64,000 nucleotides of DNA from Bacillota bacterium (GTDB taxonomy: Bacteria > Bacillota > Clostridia > Christensenellales > SZUA-584), in assembly GCA_023397655.1 (NCBI GenBank), contig JAEWTW010000019.1, positions 1 to 64,000 on the forward strand, read 5' to 3'. Under the pieces are notes generated by a model. It was not told the DNA's origin. It saw only the letters and a list, made by a program, of their open reading frames with translations, and searched no databases. Shown in pieces: positions 26,447 through 34,675 of the stretch (within the stretch, counting starts at the first letter, position 1; every line of letters begins with the position of its first letter). A program made the translations under genes and the position numbers.

Positions 26447-27640
26447 ATGACAACAGGCAGCGGCGTGACATACGCGCAAGGGTTCACCGCGGCGGGCGTG
26501 GCCTGCGGCATCAAGAAGAACGGCAGCCGCGATCTCGCGGTCATCAAATGCGACCGCCCGGCAGCGGCAGCAGGCGTATTTACCCGAAACATCGTGAAGG
26601 GGCATTCGCTGCAGTTGGCGCAGAAGAACGTGCGCAACGGCAAAGCCCAGCTCGTTATCGTGAATGCGGGCTGCGCCAACGCCTGTCTCGGCCAGCGCGG
26701 CATGGACGACGCGCTCACCATGGCGAGGCTTTCGGCGAAACGTTTCGGCTGCCGCCCGGGCGACGTGCTCACCGGTTCCACCGGCGTGATCGGTTTTCCG
26801 CTGCCCATGGACCGCATCGAAGCGGGACTTTTCGCCGCTGAACTGTCCGTTGAAGGCGGTGCGGATGCGGCACGTGCGATCATGACGACGGACATCGTCC
26901 CCAAGGAGGCACAGGCCAGTGTAACCATCGGCGGGCGCGAAATACGTATTGGCGGCATGGCCAAGGGTTCCGGCATGATTCACCCCAACATGGCCACGAT
27001 GATCTCCGTCGTCACCACGGACGCAAACATCTCCGTGTCTGCGCTGCGTCAGGCGCTCAAGGAAGCCGTGAACGTGTCCTACAACCGCATATCCATCGAC
27101 GGCGACACCAGCGTGTGCGACAAGGTTCTTCTGCTGGCGTCCGGCATGGCGGGCAACGACGTTATCGAAGCAGGCACGTCCGAATACGCGCTCTTCCTTG
27201 GCGCGCTTAAAGAAGTCTGCGTCCATCTGTCCAAGATGCTCGCGGCAGACGGCGAGGGCGCGACCAAGCTGCTCACGATCGACGTGCGCAACGTGCGCAC
27301 TGCTAAGGACGCGCACCTGATCACCAGCGCCATTGCCAAGTCGCCGCTGTGCAAAACGGCTGCATTCGGCAACGACGCCAACTGGGGGCGTCTGCTGACA
27401 GCCGCGGGTTATTCTGGCGCGAAGTTTGACCCGGAGAAGGTGAACATCTGGATCGGGGATATACAGGTATGCCGCAACGGCGGCGGCCTCGCTTTCGACG
27501 AAGCGGCGGCGCTGCACATACTGAAGCAGCCTGAGGTCACCTACGTGCTGGATTTCTCGGACGGCTCCGCCTGCGACACGATGTGGACGTGCGATTTCTC
27601 ACTCGACTACGTCAACATCAACGCCAGCTACCGCACGTGA
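26447..27640 (+). CDS. argJ: Bifunctional ornithine acetyltransferase/N-acetylglutamate synthase
   Basis: A 397-residue enzyme of arginine synthesis. It moves the acetyl group from N-acetylornithine to glutamate and may also use acetyl-CoA. The precursor is self-cleaved before the nucleophile T184 in KGSGMIHPNMATM, giving alpha (1-183) and beta (184-397) chains. The conserved SFN-type end is modified to DYVNINASYRT. A STGVIG oxyanion-hole motif lies at 111-116. No other arginine gene is in the window, so it is an isolated copy here. Confidence 0.93.
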   Translation: MTTGSGVTYAQGFTAAGVACGIKKNGSRDLAVIKCDRPAAAAGVFTRNIVKGHSLQLAQKNVRNGKAQLVIVNAGCANACLGQRGMDDALTMARLSAKRFGCRPGDVLTGSTGVIGFPLPMDRIEAGLFAAELSVEGGADAARAIMTTDIVPKEAQASVTIGGREIRIGGMAKGSGMIHPNMATMISVVTTDANISVSALRQALKEAVNVSYNRISIDGDTSVCDKVLLLASGMAGNDVIEAGTSEYALFLGALKEVCVHLSKMLAADGEGATKLLTIDVRNVRTAKDAHLITSAIAKSPLCKTAAFGNDANWGRLLTAAGYSGAKFDPEKVNIWIGDIQVCRNGGGLAFDEAAALHILKQPEVTYVLDFSDGSACDTMWTCDFSLDYVNINASYRT

Positions 27641-27652
27641 TACAAAAACGAT

Positions 27653-27677
27653 AAGCGCCTTCACCGGCGCTTTTATT
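27653..27677 (+). terminator. Terminator of argJ
   Basis: AAGCGCC, 5-base loop TTCAC with adjoining C, GGCGCTT, then TTATTGTT; 13 bases after the stop. Confidence 0.7.
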
Positions 27678-27706
27678 GTTAACGCGAATATGACCTAATA
27701 AGACCA

Positions 27707-27787
27707 TGGAGGCTCTGCCTCCATACCTCCGCTCAAGGGACTTAGTCCCTTGAGAATCCCGCCGGGAAAATGCAGCGCATTTTCCGG
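27707..27787. repeat. Dispersed structured intergenic repeat, copy 2 (three hairpins)
   Basis: Three hairpins in a row: TGGAGGC-TCT-GCCTCCA (27707-27723), CTCAAGGGAC-TTA-GTCCCTTGAG (27732-27754), and CCGGGAAAATGC pairing with GCATTTTCCGG (27762-27787). The first two match the plan of the copy at 5126-5166, with different but still paired stem bases. Confidence 0.6.
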
Positions 27788-27821
27788 TTTCTAAAATGGC
27801 TCTTTATGAAGGGGTAATGCA

Positions 27822-28637
27822 TTGAACAGAACTGTCCGTTTTGTACTTAACAACATAGTTGCTGTGCTCTTTATCCTGTCGCCAGTGGGGATGATAGTTC
27901 TGATCGGCACCAACAGCGTGTGGTTTGAAGCGCAGGCAGGCCTTGTACAGGCTTCGCTTATCGTTGCACTGTTGCTGTATGTTGCTTTTGTACTCCTCAT
28001 CGTCTTCAAAACAAAGTTCTTTCATCGGCTGATGGAGGAAACCGATGTCCGCGATCACATCAGAGCCAGAAGGAAAAGCGTTAAAAACAACCGAATAATC
28101 GAACACTTGTCCATCGACAGACGAAAATACGCAGGTTTTAGAAAAGTATATACGCGATTGAAATGGACAACAGGTTTGATACTTATACTACTGAATGTAC
28201 TTTTCGCTGCATTTGATTTCAGCGATGCAAAATACTATTGGGGTTTGATTCCAACCCTGTTTCCCGTTGTCATATTCTCTTACTTTTACTTCTTAAAATT
28301 TATTACTATCTCTCCCGAAGGTATCTGCTATAAAACACTATTCAAAAAGCGCTTCCTGAGTTGGGGTGAAATCAAAACAATCGGTGTCAGTGCCAATTGG
28401 GCGCCTTTCAGTCTCGTCTTTGTCAGTGGGAGAAAAATGAAATACGCGCAACACCTGACCGCAAGAGACGTAGAAGACATGATCTCGTTCAAGTTCCGGC
28501 CGGAGTTGATTCATCACATATTGTGCTGCTGGGAGGGTGACATCGTCAACCTCCAGAACGTTCGCGCGTGGCGCAAATACCTGATAAACAACGGAACGAC
28601 ATCCGGGCAGAGCGCCGAAGTGCCAGAATCGATGTAG
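27822..28637 (+). CDS. Hypothetical membrane protein with a PH-like C-terminal domain
   Basis: A 271-residue protein I do not recognise by family. Two pairs of hydrophobic helices are visible (about 10-30 and 42-63, then 113-133 and 140-160). After them, ITISPEGICYKTLFKKRFLSWGEIKTIGVS has the shape of the bacterial PH domains (bPH/YcxB-like) that follow membrane helices. The start is TTG 27822, eight bases after GAAGGGG. The ATG four bases earlier is out of frame and meets a stop at once. Codon use looks less GC-rich than its neighbours, which may indicate transfer. Confidence 0.6.
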   Translation: MNRTVRFVLNNIVAVLFILSPVGMIVLIGTNSVWFEAQAGLVQASLIVALLLYVAFVLLIVFKTKFFHRLMEETDVRDHIRARRKSVKNNRIIEHLSIDRRKYAGFRKVYTRLKWTTGLILILLNVLFAAFDFSDAKYYWGLIPTLFPVVIFSYFYFLKFITISPEGICYKTLFKKRFLSWGEIKTIGVSANWAPFSLVFVSGRKMKYAQHLTARDVEDMISFKFRPELIHHILCCWEGDIVNLQNVRAWRKYLINNGTTSGQSAEVPESM

Positions 28638-28649
28638 CATGGAGAGGAT

Positions 28650-28678
28650 AAAAAAAGCGCCGTGGCTGGCGCTTTTTG
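28650..28678. terminator. Bidirectional terminator between convergent genes
   Basis: AGCGCC, loop GTGGCT, GGCGCT (28656-28673), flanked by A-run and T-run. Confidence 0.8.
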
Positions 28679-28686
28679 ATTTCGCA

Positions 28687-29388
28687 TCAATAACCCATGT
28701 CGCCCGTCCACACGTCCGGGTCGGCCTTTTCCTTGCGCTTCGGCTTAAACGACGGGCTGTCGTCCGCCAGCACCTGCTTTTTGGCCGTTGCGCCGAACTG
28801 CACCAGCAGACTCACCAGCGTCAGCCCCAGCGCCACACCGGTTATCAGCAGTGCGTGGCCGGATAGGAAGCTCTCCAGCGGCACGAATATGTTGCCGCCC
28901 TGAAACGCCGATATGTCCGTGCCCTGCAGGTAGATGTACAGGCCGATATATGCTGCCGCGCAGCCGCCCAGCACCGAGGTGGATATCACAACGCCGATCT
29001 TCTTGTACACCGCGGTCAGCAGCCCTGCCATTACGCTGAGCGTCAGCGCCACTGGATACAGCAGGCTGAAGCTGTGCAGACCCGCCGCGTAAACGGCGAA
29101 TATGAGCAGCAACGCGCTGCCCAGCAGACCGGCAAAGAAGCCCGCCAGCCGCTTGACAAAGAACAGCACAAGATAGACGGCTATGGCCGTGCCGCCGAAG
29201 AACAGCCAGGTACCAAGGCCGTCCAGCGTCAGCAGATCGTACAGGTAGATGTAGATAAGGCCTTCCAATACGGCAAGCCCGCTTAATGGCAGCAGAAACC
29301 GTGCCAGCTTATAACCAAAGAAGCCGGTCACCAGTGCCAGCAGCAGTCCCACGCTGCCGCCGATGAGCAATGGAATTGAAGGATTCAT
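28687..29388 (-). CDS. Polytopic membrane protein (DUF4203-like), copy 1
   Basis: A 233-residue membrane protein with about seven hydrophobic segments from residue 6 to 200 and a charged, Lys-rich cytoplasmic tail ending in DVWTGDMGY. The pattern of short helices with GFFGYKLARFLLPLSG resembles the DUF4203/TMEM198-like family of unknown role. The next gene upstream encodes a shorter relative, and the two are 22 bases apart, so they are probably co-transcribed and may form a hetero-oligomer. Confidence 0.6.
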   Translation of the reverse strand: MNPSIPLLIGGSVGLLLALVTGFFGYKLARFLLPLSGLAVLEGLIYIYLYDLLTLDGLGTWLFFGGTAIAVYLVLFFVKRLAGFFAGLLGSALLLIFAVYAAGLHSFSLLYPVALTLSVMAGLLTAVYKKIGVVISTSVLGGCAAAYIGLYIYLQGTDISAFQGGNIFVPLESFLSGHALLITGVALGLTLVSLLVQFGATAKKQVLADDSPSFKPKRKEKADPDVWTGDMGY

Positions 29389-29410
29389 AGCGATCCCCTT
29401 TCCGTATTTG

Positions 29411-30019
29411 TCAGGATTTCCTGCCCGTCACCATCAGCTGAATGATAAGGCCTGCCAGAAAGAATCCGGCCAGAGCAATCAGGTATACCGTTGACGTATA
29501 AGCGGTGTAGGTGGTCTGCGCATCGTACAGCACGAAGGACTGCATCTTCACGCCGTTCACGACCTGGTCAACGAACTGCGCCAGCGCCGAAGCGCCGATA
29601 TAAGCGGTGAACACCGCAACGAATATGCGCCGCTGGTTCAGCGTCAGCACGCCCAGCGCACTGCTGATGAGCAGTACCGGTATGTACACATACCATTCCA
29701 GCAAATTGAGCCCCAGCACCTGCACCAGCAGCATGCACAGCAACAGGCCGCCGCCAAAGCCGATAAAGAAGATACCGACATACAGGAGCAATATGAATAT
29801 GACCGCGCCCAGCGCGCCCACACCCAGGCTGGCCAGCAGCACACCGGTTTCGCCCATGGATGTCACCAGCGGCAGCACGGTGTTGCCGATGACGAACCCG
29901 ACCACAAAACCGTATACGCCGAGTATCACCTTAAGCCATCTGTTGCCAAAGAAACAGAACACCACACCAATGGCCAGATTGACGATGAGCAGTATAATTG
30001 ACAGCGCTTGCATGTCCAT
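29411..30019 (-). CDS. Polytopic membrane protein (DUF4203-like), copy 2
   Basis: A 202-residue membrane protein with about seven hydrophobic segments (beginning LSIILLIVNLAIGVVFCFFG) and almost no soluble part apart from a short loop near 150-170. The FFGNRWLKVILGVYGFVVGFVIGN segment parallels FFGYKLARFLLPLSGLAVLEGLI of the neighbour, suggesting a duplicated pair. Function unknown. Confidence 0.6.
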   Translation of the reverse strand: MDMQALSIILLIVNLAIGVVFCFFGNRWLKVILGVYGFVVGFVIGNTVLPLVTSMGETGVLLASLGVGALGAVIFILLLYVGIFFIGFGGGLLLCMLLVQVLGLNLLEWYVYIPVLLISSALGVLTLNQRRIFVAVFTAYIGASALAQFVDQVVNGVKMQSFVLYDAQTTYTAYTSTVYLIALAGFFLAGLIIQLMVTGRKS

Positions 30020-30082
30020 AACGTAAACTCCTCGTTGTGTTTCTTACATTCTATCACATGCCACCGAAAATGCCATACAATT

Positions 30083-30577
30083 TTAAGCTTCCGGTATCAG
30101 CAGCAGCAGCCCCGCATAGATTTCTTCCCGCTGTTCAAGCCAGTTTGCGTGACGGATAAGGCTTGCCGTTGTCCCAAAGCGGCTTGCGAGTTCGTCCAGC
30201 TTTTCGCCTTCACGTACGCAATAGATCTGCCCCGTCAGCCGGGGAATAACCAGAGATTCACCGGGTCTTATATCGCCCGGGTCCTCCATGGCGTTGGCCT
30301 TGAGCAAAATGCGCATCGTGAGACCTGCGCCCCGCGCAATGCCGTACAGCGTATCGTCCGGCTGCACGATATAGACCGCATGTGCCGCCGTCTGCTGTTC
30401 TGTACAGCGGTTGCAGAAGCACCGGTGCGGAATCTTCAATTCGCGCAAACGGAACAGCTGCCGCGCGTCCGTCAATGCGTTGGCGCGCATGATCATGCAG
30501 ACAGGCACGCGGTATTGCGCGCTCAAAGCTTCAAGGCGGTCTGTCCGCCGCAGCCTGTGTATTGTCATATGTTCCAT
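30083..30577 (-). CDS. LysM-repeat protein
   Basis: A 164-residue protein with three LysM-like units: about 5-50 (degenerate), 68-112 (YIVQPDDTLYGIARGAGLT, the best match) and 118-162. LysM domains bind N-acetylglucosamine in peptidoglycan or related polymers. No signal peptide is visible, so a spore-coat or cytosolic location is possible, as for several clostridial spore LysM proteins. A CFCNRC cluster (53-58) between the first two units could bind metal. An ACACTC/GAGTGT hairpin covers part of the ribosome binding site. Confidence 0.72.
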   Translation of the reverse strand: MEHMTIHRLRRTDRLEALSAQYRVPVCMIMRANALTDARQLFRLRELKIPHRCFCNRCTEQQTAAHAVYIVQPDDTLYGIARGAGLTMRILLKANAMEDPGDIRPGESLVIPRLTGQIYCVREGEKLDELASRFGTTASLIRHANWLEQREEIYAGLLLLIPEA

Positions 30578-30616
30578 ATAAACACTCCCGGTAGAGTGTA
30601 TGCGACCGGAAGGGTT

Positions 30617-31771
30617 CTATATGAGAGAGCGGATAAATTCCCTGCAGGAATCCAGAGAAAACGCCACAGGATTCTTCTTCATAGACGAGCCCATCGACGC
30701 CGCGGCCAGCTCATCCATATTGTTTTCTGTTACACCCAGCTCACGCAGCGTTTTTGGCAGGCCGATGTACCGGTCCAGCGCTTCCACCGCTTCAGCCACC
30801 GCCGCCGCGCCCTCACTGTCGTCTGTATAATGCCGCCCGCAGACTGCCGGAGCCAGCTGCGCGTATTTCGTTACGCCGTGCGCACAGTTATAGCGCATCA
30901 CGTGCGGCAGCAGCATGCCGCAGGCCACGCCGTGCTGGACGCCCAGCACCGCGCCCAATCCCGCGCCGATGCCATGCGCCGCCCCCAGCCCCGCGGTGGC
31001 AAGGCACATGCCGCTCACCATCGCCGCCAGCGACATTGTCTCCCGTGCCTCCATATCACTGCCGTCGTCGTATGCCCGCTTCAATGCATCCATCGCACGG
31101 GGCGTGTGGTACAGCGCCATTGCGTCGCAGAACGGGTTGGCCGCCACTGCCGTAAAGCTCTCGATCAGCTGGCAGATCGCATCCATGCCGGAAGCTGCCG
31201 TCACGCTCTGCGGTACGGATACCGTCAGCTCCGGGTCCACCACTGCGACGCGCGCCATCAGGCGGTCATCCCTTATGCTTGCCTTGAAGCGATCCTTCAC
31301 CGACATGACCACCGCGTTCTTCGTCACCTCGGTGCCGGTGCCCGCCGTGGTGGGTACCGCGATGAACGGCAGCGGATCAACCGTAATCTTCGAGCCGTCG
31401 CCCACGCCTTCCAGATATGAGCGCACGCTGCCGCCGTTGGTGATGATGCCCGCGGCTGCCTTGGCGGTGTCCAGCGCGCTGCCGCCGCCGATGCCCAGCA
31501 CCGCGTCTGCGCCCGCCGAGCGTCCCAGCACCGCCGCCGCGTCCACGATATCCGGCGTCGGTTCTCCCGACGCGCCATCGTACACCGTGCTGGCGATGCC
31601 CTGCGCCGCCATGCCGGACAGCAACTCGTCCAGTACCCCGCTGCGCTTGAGCGATCCGCCGCCCGTCACGATCAGAAAGTGCTTGCCAAAACCGGCACAC
31701 AGGCCGGGCAGCTTTTTCACCGCTCCCCGCTCGAACACAATACGGGGTGAAGTTACAAACTCAAAGCCCAT
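30617..31771 (-). CDS. Iron-containing (type III) alcohol dehydrogenase
   Basis: A 384-residue NAD(P)-dependent dehydrogenase. The dinucleotide loop GGGSALDTAKA lies near 97-107. The metal site is formed by Asp and the histidines of GLGAAHGIGAGLGAVLGVQHGVACGMLLPH (about 257-286). Such enzymes interconvert alcohols and aldehydes, including 1,2-propanediol, butanol or phosphonate-derived aldehydes. It is nine bases downstream of the ApgM-like gene and third in the DUF362 operon, so its substrate may relate to that pathway. Confidence 0.88.
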   Translation of the reverse strand: MGFEFVTSPRIVFERGAVKKLPGLCAGFGKHFLIVTGGGSLKRSGVLDELLSGMAAQGIASTVYDGASGEPTPDIVDAAAVLGRSAGADAVLGIGGGSALDTAKAAAGIITNGGSVRSYLEGVGDGSKITVDPLPFIAVPTTAGTGTEVTKNAVVMSVKDRFKASIRDDRLMARVAVVDPELTVSVPQSVTAASGMDAICQLIESFTAVAANPFCDAMALYHTPRAMDALKRAYDDGSDMEARETMSLAAMVSGMCLATAGLGAAHGIGAGLGAVLGVQHGVACGMLLPHVMRYNCAHGVTKYAQLAPAVCGRHYTDDSEGAAAVAEAVEALDRYIGLPKTLRELGVTENNMDELAAASMGSSMKKNPVAFSLDSCREFIRSLI

Positions 31772-31780
31772 ATTGCCTCC

Positions 31781-32938
31781 TCACTCGCCGCGCTGCAATG
31801 CCACCAGCTCCGCCGCCGTCACAACAAAACCAGTGTCGCGGCAGTCCTGCTCGGTGAAACGTCCCGGCGCGCCTGAGCCGCCGTGTCCCAGCAACAGGAA
31901 GGGTGCGGGTTCGCCGCCGTGCCCGCCGCTGTCCGAGAACGTGTAGTGGTCAGACACGATGAACGCGCTGTACGGCTGCTTCACCTGCTCGAAGAACGGG
32001 CGGATGAAGTGCTCATCGATCTGCTCAATGGCCTGCATTTTGCCCACCGGCTGCAGCTCGTGGGATAGATCGTCCAGCTTCTGTATATGAATGTACGCGT
32101 AGTCGTACTCATTAAGCGCCTTGAGCGCCGCCTTGGTTTTTTCCTGCAGGAAGGTGATGAAGCCCTTGTCCTCCGGCAGCGTCACGACATCCAGCCCCGC
32201 CAGCGCCGAAATGCCGCGCATCAGCGACGTTTCAGCCAGCACCACGCGTTTGTCCGCGGGCGGCGGGCCGAAGTCGGGCGCGGAGGAAGCACCCCAGAAC
32301 CAGATGGCGTTCGCCTTGGTGGGGTTATCCGATTTGAGCACCTCATACGCCTTTTTCATCAGCGCAAAGTACTGCTGCATGATCTCATTGCCTTGCGTGT
32401 GCTGAGCCACCGTATCGCCGATCATGTCGTGAGCGGGCATGAACTTCAGCTGCTCCGCGAGTGCGCCCGCGCCCTCCACCACCAGTATGTTGCGGAAGGT
32501 GTCTGCGTGATAAAGCTTAAACGGAGCGTGAAAAACTTCCCTGTTCAGCCGTTCCGTGAGCGGTGCGGCTTCCTCCGTCTCCACGTCATGCGCGTTGTAG
32601 CTCTCCAGCGTGCTGGATTCATACTCGTCCCCCGCCAGCGTCACAAAGTTACAGCGGATATACAGGTTGCCCGGCGTAACGGGAAACCCAGCTCCCGCGG
32701 CCTCGATCACCGCGCGTCCCTTATATGTCTTCTCCGCGTCGTAGCCCAGCAAGCTCAAATTCGCGACGGCGCTGCCGATCTCCAGCCCCGGCTTGATGGT
32801 TCGCACCGTGCCGGGCTTGCCGGAGGCAAAAAGCTTGTCCAGCCCCAGCGTGTTGGCCGCTTCCATCGGCGTTTTGCCGTTCAGCTTCTGCTGTGGTCTG
32901 TCGGCAATACCATCCAATACGATCGTAAACTGTTTCAT
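31781..32938 (-). CDS. ApgM-family 2,3-bisphosphoglycerate-independent phosphoglycerate mutase-like enzyme
   Basis: A 385-residue member of the alkaline phosphatase superfamily, closest in plan to archaeal-type ApgM (COG3635). The metal-site start is ILDG-like VLDGIADRP (8-16). The nucleophile region is EIGSAVANLSLLGYD (53-67). The late metal ligands lie in VSDHYTFSDSGGHGGEPAPFLL. Relatives include true phosphoglycerate mutases and a proposed homoserine kinase, so glycolytic use is not certain. Its start overlaps the DUF362 stop by four bases (ATGA), giving tight coupling. Confidence 0.8.
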   Translation of the reverse strand: MKQFTIVLDGIADRPQQKLNGKTPMEAANTLGLDKLFASGKPGTVRTIKPGLEIGSAVANLSLLGYDAEKTYKGRAVIEAAGAGFPVTPGNLYIRCNFVTLAGDEYESSTLESYNAHDVETEEAAPLTERLNREVFHAPFKLYHADTFRNILVVEGAGALAEQLKFMPAHDMIGDTVAQHTQGNEIMQQYFALMKKAYEVLKSDNPTKANAIWFWGASSAPDFGPPPADKRVVLAETSLMRGISALAGLDVVTLPEDKGFITFLQEKTKAALKALNEYDYAYIHIQKLDDLSHELQPVGKMQAIEQIDEHFIRPFFEQVKQPYSAFIVSDHYTFSDSGGHGGEPAPFLLLGHGGSGAPGRFTEQDCRDTGFVVTAAELVALQRGE

Positions 32939-34029
32939 GATGTTCTCCTTACTGCTGTTAGCTGTTCAAATATATCATCCGCCGATGGCGGGCATCCTTT
33001 TACACAAACGTCGAAGCCCTTGGTGCAGTCGCCGCAGCCAAGAGTACCGCTCTTGCCGCGCCAGCCCTGCCCCACACAAACGCGTTCATCCATGGGCGTG
33101 CCCGACTCCGCCATGCGTATCAGGGCGCTCAGCAGATTGCCGTAGCACGCGCTGCACGCTTTGTCCTCGTCCGCCAGCGCCTTGGCTTCCTCCACCGCCG
33201 CTGACCGCGTCACCTGTGCCGTGTGCTGTGTGCTGTTCAGGTACACGATCTCCGCACCGGTGATATCCGCACTGCCCACACCGATGCGCTCCGCGATGGT
33301 GATGTAGTCGATGTCCGACGGCTTGTAGCCCAGCAGACCTGCCGCATAAGCGTCCACCAGCACGCTGTCCGTGCCGCCCAGCATCGTGTTCAGCCGCGCC
33401 GGACGCCCCCCTTCCTCGAAGCTGGGGTCGGTACAGGTACCGTCGGCGATGGTCAGCGACGGCGATATCATCTTATTCAGATAAGCGATGGGCTTGTGCA
33501 GCCCCATCGCGTGGAACCGCCGCTTTTCGCGGTCGGGAATCAGGCCTTTTAAGTTCTTCAGCGCGCAGGTGATGCCCGTCTGTGAGTGTCCCTTGATGAG
33601 CGGTAGGTTGACGATGAAATCCATCGCCAGAGCGCGGGCGGAGATTTCGATTCGTATACGGTCGTATTCGCGCGTTTCGCATTTGTCCTTCTTGACATCG
33701 ATCAACTCCACGCCATACTGCCGCGCCAGTTCCGTATACCCGCAGGCCTTGAACGCTTTTGCAGTGTCCACCGCAAGCCACGCGCTTTCAATCACCGCAA
33801 TGTTGCGGTACCCGCGCGCCTGAAAGTATTCGATCACGGCGGCGCATATCGTAGGGTTCGTCGTCGCCCCGCTTTGCCAGCCCTTCGCGACGACGAGGTT
33901 GGGCTTGATGCCGATGGCCGCGTTCAAGGCAAGCCCTGTCTCCGGCTTCATCTGCTCCAGCATCTGCCGCGTCATTGCCGCGGGGTCGTCCCCGTGCACC
34001 ACGTATAATTTGCGCTCTTTGCCATCCAT
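32935..34029 (-). CDS. DUF362 domain protein with Cys-rich tail
   Basis: A 364-residue DUF362 protein. The domain markers are IKPNLVVAKGWQSGATTNP (42-60), IKGHSQTGITCALKNLKGLIP and the GGTDSVLVDAYAA segment. The C-terminal 70 residues hold ACSACYGNLL and GCGDCTKGFDVCVKGCPP, a likely iron-sulfur or zinc site. DUF362 proteins are thought to be iron-sulfur or electron-transfer related; the reaction is unknown. It is the first gene of the operon. The -10 element ends six bases before the ATG, and no ribosome binding site exists, so translation probably starts on a leaderless message. Confidence 0.8.
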   Translation of the reverse strand: MDGKERKLYVVHGDDPAAMTRQMLEQMKPETGLALNAAIGIKPNLVVAKGWQSGATTNPTICAAVIEYFQARGYRNIAVIESAWLAVDTAKAFKACGYTELARQYGVELIDVKKDKCETREYDRIRIEISARALAMDFIVNLPLIKGHSQTGITCALKNLKGLIPDREKRRFHAMGLHKPIAYLNKMISPSLTIADGTCTDPSFEEGGRPARLNTMLGGTDSVLVDAYAAGLLGYKPSDIDYITIAERIGVGSADITGAEIVYLNSTQHTAQVTRSAAVEEAKALADEDKACSACYGNLLSALIRMAESGTPMDERVCVGQGWRGKSGTLGCGDCTKGFDVCVKGCPPSADDIFEQLTAVRRTS

Positions 34030-34035
34030 GTTTTC

Positions 34036-34044
34036 ATTATATCA
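34036..34044 (-). promoter_or_regulatory. Extended -10 promoter of the DUF362 operon (leaderless)
   Basis: On minus: TG-A-TATAAT (34044-34036), then six bases and the ATG. The expected start point coincides with the A of the start codon. Confidence 0.6.
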
Positions 34045-34240
34045 CAGCTTCGCAATAAAGCCATCACCCAAACGACAATAAGTTTGCTCATGCTAATTTT
34101 TTTAGTTCTTCACGTATTTAATTTATAGCTAACAGCGAAGACAGAATAGGTCTTTCTTATATGTATCATGATGAGTTTCCCTAAAAGGCTTGTCCCGCCG
34201 CGCTGCGCCGCAGATAGTATGCGCAGCCGCCCTCCCCCGC

Positions 34241-34570
34241 TCAGCTCTGCTTCTTCTTTCGCCTTGGTCTGATCGTTACCTCGCGGAATATGGCGCCGCC
34301 GACATACACCTTGGCGACAAAGCGCTTATCCGCATCCAGCGGCCCAAACACAAACTCTCCGTCCGCGTCCGTGAACGTATCCGCCACAGGCAGCAGCCGG
34401 TCTTCGTCACAGCTGAACAGGCGCACCACAGCGTCGGGAAGCCTTTTGCCGTCGGTATCATACACCGTGCCGTGGAGTATGCTCCTTTGCTCTCTGGGTG
34501 CCGTCACCACAGCTTCAACTTTGTCGTTATTCTCGGTGGAAAATGCGAATTTCAGCGGATAAAGCGGCAT
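34241..34570 (-). CDS. Carboxypeptidase-regulatory-like beta-sandwich protein
   Basis: A 109-residue protein whose residues 27-90 (ILHGTVYDTDGKRLPDAVVRLF, then FTDADGEFVFGPLDADKRF) form one carboxypeptidase regulatory-like (transthyretin/Ig-like) domain. There is no signal peptide. The first residues MPLYPLKF and a basic KKKQS end flank it. Such small stand-alone domains occur in clostridia without an assigned role. The ATG at 34570 follows GGAGGTG, which rules out the ATG five codons earlier. Confidence 0.6.
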   Translation of the reverse strand: MPLYPLKFAFSTENNDKVEAVVTAPREQRSILHGTVYDTDGKRLPDAVVRLFSCDEDRLLPVADTFTDADGEFVFGPLDADKRFVAKVYVGGAIFREVTIRPRRKKKQS

Positions 34571-34629
34571 TATGGGCACCTCCATGCTTGTTTTGTACCA
34601 TATTATTCACAAACGCGCGCAATCATGTG

Positions 34630-34638
34630 TGTTATAAT
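34630..34638 (+). promoter_or_regulatory. Extended -10 promoter
   Basis: TG-T-TATAAT at 34630-34638, about 40 bases before the zinc-ribbon protein start. No -35 at 17 bases is visible. Confidence 0.5.
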
Positions 34639-34675
34639 GGGATAACCCCCACAAAAAAGCAAGAGAGGTATGCGC

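Noticed and set aside
30008..31420. A 470-codon open frame on plus opposite the LysM and dehydrogenase genes
   Set aside because: Covers two clear minus-strand genes and their intergenic gap; composition not protein-like.
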